From Candidatus Cloacimonadota bacterium (GTDB lineage: Bacteria; Cloacimonadota; Cloacimonadia; Cloacimonadales; WRIO01): 20,450 nucleotides of DNA. Shown here in pieces: positions 15,814 to 20,450 of this stretch (position 1 is the first letter of the stretch; each line of letters begins with the position of its first letter). The translations under genes and the position numbers were made by a program. Location: contig JALNXV010000017.1 in the NCBI GenBank assembly GCA_023230175.1, forward strand, positions 1-20,450, read 5' to 3'. Under the pieces are notes generated by a model. It was not told the origin of the DNA. It did not search any database and saw nothing but the letters and a program-made list of their open reading frames with translations.

Positions 15814-16196
15814 TAAGCACAAATAAATGTATAAAAATAATCATCACTGATGATGAACCAGATATATTACAATTATTAAATAGTGAATTAACTGATTTTG
15901 ATGAAAATTTTGAAATTACTTTAGCAAATTCAGGTTATGAAGCCTTAAATTGCCTTCAGTCAGAAGGATATGATATGCTAATCACTGACATCGCAATGCC
16001 TGATATGGATGGATTCGAGCTATATAAAAGAGCTAAAGATATAAGACCGGATATATCAATAATTATGATGACCGGATTTGGTTACGATCCTAATCATACT
16101 GTTGTTAATGCAAAAAAAGCCGGACTTAAAGATGTAATTTTTAAACCTTTTGATATTAGTAAATTAGTTTCTATGATTTATCAAAGAGTTCATTAA
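15810..16196 (+). CDS. Stand-alone response-regulator receiver domain
   Basis: The 128-aa protein is a single REC domain. It has the acidic pair Asp14-Asp15 (TDDEPD), phospho-acceptor Asp60 (LITDIAMPDMDGFE), switch Thr88 (MMTGFG) and Lys112 (FKPFD). All residues needed for phosphorylation are present and there is no output domain, so it should act by protein contact, as CheY- or Spo0F-type proteins do. No histidine kinase lies in the window. ATG overlaps the purC stop (ATGA); a GGAG lies too far upstream to be a good ribosome site, so translation may depend on coupling. It ends 33 bp before the peptidase gene. Confidence 0.92.
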   Translation: MISTNKCIKIIITDDEPDILQLLNSELTDFDENFEITLANSGYEALNCLQSEGYDMLITDIAMPDMDGFELYKRAKDIRPDISIIMMTGFGYDPNHTVVNAKKAGLKDVIFKPFDISKLVSMIYQRVH

Positions 16197-16229
16197 CAAT
16201 GATAATAAACCTTAACTTATAAAATTACG

Positions 16230-17177
16230 ATGAATAACCTGTGTAAAGTTTTTGTATATATCTTATTAATACTGTATAGTTTTATCCTTATTTCTACAAA
16301 CTTATATGCAGATAATGAATATGAAAAATTTATAAGAATAAGGATTTATCATGAAAAAGATGAAAAATTTAATACATATATAAAAACCAATTTAGCAAAA
16401 TCTATAGTAAACTTTCAAATGAAATTAAGAACCTTTCCGGACATTGAAACAATCATAAATATTGCTCCGGATGAACAAACCTTTTCTGATTGGCTTAATT
16501 CAAATAAAATTATTTTTAAAAATACTCAAGCATTTTGTAATCTTAATAAAAATGAGATTTTCATAAAGAATCCTAAAGAAATCGGTAATAATAAAAAAAT
16601 GATTTCAATTTTGCTACACGAATATATCCATCTTTTTATAAGCTATCATTGGAAAGATGCCCCGTTATGGTTTCATGAAGGTTTAGCAGTATATTTCACA
16701 GAAGGTTTAAGCTTTAATCATGTTTTTAACTTTATGTCAAACTATGCATTCCACCAATCTTATCTACTAAAAAAATATGCTTATGAATATCCTAATAATC
16801 AAGCAAATATTGCCCCATATTATTTTCAAGCATCCTTTATAGTAAAAAAGATTTATAACGAATCCCCTGTCAAATTATATAAATTATTTGAATATTCAGA
16901 CTTTAATAATACATTTAATAAATCTTTTTATAATGCTTTTAGTAAATCCCAAGAAGAATATTTAACAGAGTTTGAAAAAAAAATAGTAAGCTTTTTTTAT
17001 TTTAATTTATATTTTGGATTCTTATCTACTCTTTGGATCTTGTTACCGATTATTTTAATAATTGCACGGATTAGAAAGCAATATCATAATAAAAAAATTC
17101 TTGAAGAATGGGAACTTGAAACCCTAAAAAATGAAATAGAAAAAACAATAAATGAAAATTTTCCGGAGAAGAAATGA
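16230..17177 (+). CDS. Membrane-anchored gluzincin-like metallopeptidase (peptidase MA-like)
   Basis: The 315-aa protein has an N-terminal signal peptide (about 5-27, ending NLYA). Its zinc site reads HEYIH (residues 130-134), with the third ligand likely Glu150 in APLWFHEGLAVYF, the 'HExxH...WxxEGxA' pattern of the peptidase MA-like (gluzincin) family. A C-terminal membrane segment lies at about 258-279, followed by a charged cytoplasmic coiled tail (KKILEEWELETLKNEIEK). The catalytic domain is thus outside the inner membrane. Substrate unknown. Its stop overlaps the YfhO-family start by 4 bp (ATGA), suggesting coupled synthesis of two envelope proteins. No clear Shine-Dalgarno precedes the ATG. 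Confidence 0.85.
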   Translation: MNNLCKVFVYILLILYSFILISTNLYADNEYEKFIRIRIYHEKDEKFNTYIKTNLAKSIVNFQMKLRTFPDIETIINIAPDEQTFSDWLNSNKIIFKNTQAFCNLNKNEIFIKNPKEIGNNKKMISILLHEYIHLFISYHWKDAPLWFHEGLAVYFTEGLSFNHVFNFMSNYAFHQSYLLKKYAYEYPNNQANIAPYYFQASFIVKKIYNESPVKLYKLFEYSDFNNTFNKSFYNAFSKSQEEYLTEFEKKIVSFFYFNLYFGFLSTLWILLPIILIIARIRKQYHNKKILEEWELETLKNEIEKTINENFPEKK

Positions 17178-19585
17178 AAAAAAATAAAAACTTAGACATA
17201 CTAAATCAACCAGAAAAAGATATTTTCAATACCAGATGGTCTCATATTCTAATGATAAGTTTAATCATTATTACAATATCCACTCTTTTTTACAAAATTG
17301 CTTTTTTAGACTATATTCCTAAAGCTCACGATACATCACAGTGGAGAAATTCAGCCCAACAAATAATTAGTTATAATGAAAATCATTCTGATCAAGCTTT
17401 ATGGACTGATAATATGTTTTCAGGTATGCCTGCATATTTGATATCTTTACCTGCTAAGTATCCATTTCTTAATACATTATTACATTCTGTTGATTCTGTT
17501 ATTAATTGGAGAATTCTTTATTTGATCTTCGGTGCTATCGGAATGTATTTATTAATGATTCATCTAAAATTTCACCCATTAATAGCACTTTTTGCAGGAT
17601 TATCATTTGCATTAACTACTCATTCTATCGGAATTATAGAAATTGGTCATAATACAAAATTTAAAGCCTTTATGTATTATCCTTGGATATTTTTAATGCT
17701 TGATGATTTAAGAAAGAATAAACGCTTGTTATCTTTAGGTTTTTTAAGTTTCTTTTTAATTGATCAACTAAGAATTAACCATATACAAATTTCTTACTAT
17801 ATGTTTATGATTATCTTTATTTATTGGATCGCATTCTTGATTAAAAGTATTAAAAATAAGAACGTTAAAGATTTTTCAATTTTTTCAATTTTACTTTTAA
17901 CTGCTTTTATTATTACATTATTTGCAGTATTAAACCCTTATTTATCAGTTTGGGAATACAGTCATTATACGATTAGAGGTGAATCAGGATTAACTCCTGA
18001 ATATGCAACAGGATGGTCTTTTGGCATTCCGGAAGTATTAAATTTCTTAGTGCCAAATTTCTTTGGAGGTATATCTCCGTACTACTGGGGTAATATGATT
18101 TTTACTCAAACTTTTGTATATATGGGGATATTAGTCTTATTCTTGGCTGTTTTTGCCGGTATCTTTTATTTTAAAAAAACAATTATTAAAGTTTTAGTTG
18201 CTTCCTCAATTGTTGCTTTATTCATAAGTTTTGGAAAAAATTTACCATTTTTATCAAGTTTACTTCTAAATTACTTACCCGGATTCAATAAATTTCGAGT
18301 ACCTGCGATGACTTTAGTAGTAGTTCAATTTTGTATTGTTGTTCTTGCAAGTTATGGAATAAAACTATTTCTTGAAATGAAAAAAGAAAATTCTAAAAGA
18401 TTTCAAAAATTAACTTTCATAACCTTGTTATCATCAATTGGGTTAACTCTTCTTTTTCTTGTTGGAAACAAGATTTTTGCAATGTTACCATTTTCACGAC
18501 CTGATGAAATCCAAAGGTATCAACCCGAACAAATAGAATACTTAATGGATTTTAGACTAAATTTGCTTTTACAAAGTGGAATAAAATCATTCGGGATATT
18601 GTCTATGGGAATTCTTACTTTGTTTTTATTCCTTAAATCAAAGATAAAAAGAAATGTAGCTTTAGTAATTTTGATAGCCTTAACTGTACTTGATTTAACA
18701 ATAGTCAATAACAACTACTTAAAAGATGAAATTCTGGTGAAAGAATCAACAATAATGCAAGATTTTCAAAATCAAGCAGTAGATGATTTTCTTTTACAAG
18801 ATGATAGTTTATATCGAATTTATCCATATCATGATTTTAGTAATGCAAGATGGGCATACCATCATCAAACAATAGGTGGATATCACGGTGCAAAAATTGG
18901 TAGATATCAAGATTTGATTGATAAATGTTTTAATGCAGAATTTATTAGCGGAATTCCTCTTAACTTTAACATAATTAATATGTTAAATGTTAAATATTTG
19001 ATTTTTAATAAATTCAATTTACCTATTCAAGGATTTCAACTTGTATATCAAGACAGGATAACACAAAATAATGTTTATGAAAACTTAAATGTATTACCAC
19101 GAGCTTGGTTTGTTAAACAGCACGAAATTATTACTGATAAAAACAAAATATTTCTCAGATTAAATAATCCTGATTTTAATCCTGCTACTAATGTAATAGT
19201 TGAACAGCAAATACCGGATTTTAAATATAATCAAACTGATACTATAGAACTTACTTACAAGGATATACATAAAACTGTTTGGAAAACAAAGAATGATTCT
19301 ACTTCATTTATGGTAATATCTGAAATTTTTTATCCTAAAGGTTGGAATGTTTATATTAATGGTAAGAAATCTAACTTTATTCAATCAAACTACATATTAC
19401 GAGGTTTATTATTAGAACCAGGTGAGAATATAGTAGAAATGATTTTTGAGCCTTCTTCATACAAAATTAGTACAATTCTATCGTTAATTGGTTTAAGTCT
19501 ATCTCTAATTCTTTCTATAGCAGGGCTTTTTGTATATTATAAACTGAATTATCGTGGTAAAATTATCTATAAACTTAAGAAGTAA
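17174..19585 (+). CDS. YfhO-family polytopic membrane protein
   Basis: The 803-aa protein has many membrane segments across residues about 24-500, with one more near the C-terminus (about 765-790). After TM1 a loop carries PKAHDTSQWRNSAQQI (49-64) and TDNMFSGMPAYLI, seen in YfhO-family proteins with a GT-C-like membrane glycosyltransferase fold; His52/Asp53 may be at the active site. A C-terminal beta-rich part outside the membrane (around YPKGWNVYINGKK) is also typical of the family. In Bacillus YfhO glycosylates lipoteichoic acid; a Gram-negative member presumably modifies another envelope glycan, which is inference. GGAG lies about five bases before the ATG. It is overlapped by the peptidase gene and is 5 bp before the methylase gene. 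Confidence 0.88.
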   Translation: MKKNKNLDILNQPEKDIFNTRWSHILMISLIIITISTLFYKIAFLDYIPKAHDTSQWRNSAQQIISYNENHSDQALWTDNMFSGMPAYLISLPAKYPFLNTLLHSVDSVINWRILYLIFGAIGMYLLMIHLKFHPLIALFAGLSFALTTHSIGIIEIGHNTKFKAFMYYPWIFLMLDDLRKNKRLLSLGFLSFFLIDQLRINHIQISYYMFMIIFIYWIAFLIKSIKNKNVKDFSIFSILLLTAFIITLFAVLNPYLSVWEYSHYTIRGESGLTPEYATGWSFGIPEVLNFLVPNFFGGISPYYWGNMIFTQTFVYMGILVLFLAVFAGIFYFKKTIIKVLVASSIVALFISFGKNLPFLSSLLLNYLPGFNKFRVPAMTLVVVQFCIVVLASYGIKLFLEMKKENSKRFQKLTFITLLSSIGLTLLFLVGNKIFAMLPFSRPDEIQRYQPEQIEYLMDFRLNLLLQSGIKSFGILSMGILTLFLFLKSKIKRNVALVILIALTVLDLTIVNNNYLKDEILVKESTIMQDFQNQAVDDFLLQDDSLYRIYPYHDFSNARWAYHHQTIGGYHGAKIGRYQDLIDKCFNAEFISGIPLNFNIINMLNVKYLIFNKFNLPIQGFQLVYQDRITQNNVYENLNVLPRAWFVKQHEIITDKNKIFLRLNNPDFNPATNVIVEQQIPDFKYNQTDTIELTYKDIHKTVWKTKNDSTSFMVISEIFYPKGWNVYINGKKSNFIQSNYILRGLLLEPGENIVEMIFEPSSYKISTILSLIGLSLSLILSIAGLFVYYKLNYRGKIIYKLKK

Positions 19586-19590
19586 TTACA

Positions 19591-20292
19591 ATGGAACTTA
19601 TAAAACCTGCTTTATATCCCGTTTCTGTTCCAATTGGGAATTATGATGATATCACCTTAAGAGCGATAAATGTATTAAAAAATGCCGATTTAATAATTGG
19701 AGAAGAACGATCTACTACTGAAAAATTATTGAAAAAATATGACATTCATAACAAAGAAATTATTTTACTTAATGAACATAATGAAACTAATGATGCTAAA
19801 AGTATACTTCTGAGCATTATACAAAATAATCTTAGTGCGGCTTTATTTTCTGAAGCCGGCACTCCCTGTATTGCTGACCCGGGTGCTTTACTGGTAAACC
19901 TTTGTCATGAATATCATATCTCTGTTGTGCCTATACCCGGAGTTTCTAGCATTATGACTGCTCTTATGGCTTCAGGTTTAGTAAATGATAGTTTTAAATT
20001 TATAGGTTTTCTATCAGTAAAAAAAGAAATTAGACTTAAGGAATTAAAAAGTCTAAATTCAGAACAACAGCCAATAATCTTTCTTGAAACCCCATATAGA
20101 ATGAGACCTTTACTTAATGATATTGAAAAAGTTTGTGGTAAAAATAAAAATCTAATCTTTGCGTATAAGTTGACTCAACCGGAGGAATTTATAATTAAAT
20201 CAAATATTGTAGATATTATTCAAAAAACTCAAAATCTTAGAAAAGGTGAGTTTGTAATAATTCTTCTTCCTAATACAACTAAAAACCATTAA
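19591..20292 (+). CDS. rsmI: RsmI-family 16S rRNA 2'-O-ribose methyltransferase
   Basis: The 233-aa protein has the tetrapyrrole-methylase fold of RsmI, which methylates the ribose of C1402 in 16S rRNA using S-adenosylmethionine. Motifs are PIGNYDDITLRA (residues 14-25), SEAGTPCIADPG (87-98) and PIPGVSS (114-120), followed by a GF(L)SxK stretch. The motif usually AEDTR reads GEER (37-40) and the usual DAGTP reads EAGTP, so it may be a divergent RsmI or the FCB-specific paralogue. It is slightly shorter than the usual roughly 280 aa because the small C-terminal domain is missing. The ATG lacks a clear Shine-Dalgarno, 5 bp after the YfhO-family stop. Confidence 0.85.
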   Translation: MELIKPALYPVSVPIGNYDDITLRAINVLKNADLIIGEERSTTEKLLKKYDIHNKEIILLNEHNETNDAKSILLSIIQNNLSAALFSEAGTPCIADPGALLVNLCHEYHISVVPIPGVSSIMTALMASGLVNDSFKFIGFLSVKKEIRLKELKSLNSEQQPIIFLETPYRMRPLLNDIEKVCGKNKNLIFAYKLTQPEEFIIKSNIVDIIQKTQNLRKGEFVIILLPNTTKNH

Positions 20293-20300
20293 ATAATACT

Positions 20301-20326
20301 GTCGTGCGAGCATTCTTGCTTGCTCT
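20301..20326. repeat. 26-bp hairpin-forming intergenic repeat, copy B
   Basis: GTGCGAGCA, loop TTCT, then TGCTTGCTC: same stem-loop as copy C with three differences over 26 bases, one of which breaks a stem pair. It starts 8 bp after the rsmI stop. Only a weak T-run follows, so a terminator role is possible but doubtful. Confidence 0.75.
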
Positions 20327-20383
20327 TAAACCGGACTTGACTTGCAACGAACGAAGTGAGTGTGAGTTGAGAACGGCAGAAAT

Positions 20384-20409
20384 GTTGTGCGAGCATCCTT
20401 GCTTGCACT
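20384..20409. repeat. 26-bp hairpin-forming intergenic repeat, copy C
   Basis: GTGCGAGCA, loop TCCT, then TGCTTGCAC give a 9-bp stem with one G-T wobble. It is the best paired of the three copies and lies 58 bp after copy B in the same orientation. Confidence 0.8.
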
Positions 20410-20450
20410 TGCTTTTCCTACAAGCCGGGAGCTTATAGAACTCTTTGTCT

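Larger units (their letters stand above)
20293..20450. other. Non-coding tail of the window with repeated hairpins
   Basis: No gene is seen in these 158 bases. They hold copies B and C of the 26-bp repeat and, between them, a more GC-rich stretch containing ACGAACGAAGTGAGTG. Base composition differs from the very AT-rich genes around it, suggesting a repeat-bearing intergenic segment cut by the window end. Confidence 0.6.

Noticed and set aside
18520..18714. Open frame on the minus strand (64 codons)
   Set aside because: It is antisense to the YfhO-family gene.
20293..20450. CRISPR array start
   Set aside because: Copies B and C are only two, imperfect, separated by 57 bases, and a third copy lies 10 kb away; no cas genes are present.

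Overview
This is a strongly AT-rich bacterial chromosome segment with dense, operon-like gene packing. The mix of DnaN, RecF, Era, PurC, RsmI-type methylase, a large YfhO-family membrane protein and a TPR protein paired with a TonB-receptor-like outer-membrane barrel suggests a Gram-negative of the FCB group (Bacteroidota / Chlorobiota / Ignavibacteria / Kapabacteria-like). Several genes have clear Shine-Dalgarno sequences (GGAG/AGAGG 5-8 nt before ATG), and a TTGACA-type promoter precedes era. Both are unusual for Bacteroidia and point, weakly, to the Chlorobi/Ignavibacteria/Kapabacteria side. I cannot name the organism.

Layout: every gene left of about 13.3 kb is on the minus strand and every gene right of 13.84 kb is on the plus strand. 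They diverge from a roughly 500-bp very AT-rich intergenic region beside dnaN. Leftward: dnaN, recF and a UMF1-type MFS transporter. After a 209-bp gap there is a tightly packed eight-gene set: era, a 994-aa secreted TPR protein, an outer-membrane barrel, an unknown membrane-anchored protein, a tail-anchored PP2C-like protein missing metal-binding residues, a tandem LEA2-like membrane protein, an NYN-nuclease/cold-shock fusion and a glycosyltransferase cut by the window edge. Rightward: a truncated UvrC-like protein, purC, a stand-alone receiver domain, a membrane-anchored gluzincin-like peptidase, a YfhO-family protein and an RsmI-family methylase, with overlaps or very short gaps.

How they may work together: the rightward genes mix repair, purine synthesis and envelope functions and look co-transcribed rather than one pathway. 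The leftward set behind era looks envelope-centred: a secreted TPR protein and barrel back to back, then three membrane-anchored proteins of uncertain role.

Non-coding features: (1) a perfect 24-bp inverted repeat with a 14-nt loop in the divergent region, built from 8-bp units spaced 11 bp apart and nested in further inverted repeats; (2) a 26-bp hairpin-forming repeat present three times in intergenic DNA; (3) a 107-bp segment with 13-bp terminal inverted repeats; (4) a 16-bp perfect palindrome next to the likely era promoter. No rRNA, tRNA, CRISPR array, transposase or recognised defence system is visible. The best candidates for something undescribed are the divergent-region hairpin, the nuclease-degenerate UvrC-like protein and the pseudophosphatase-containing envelope operon.
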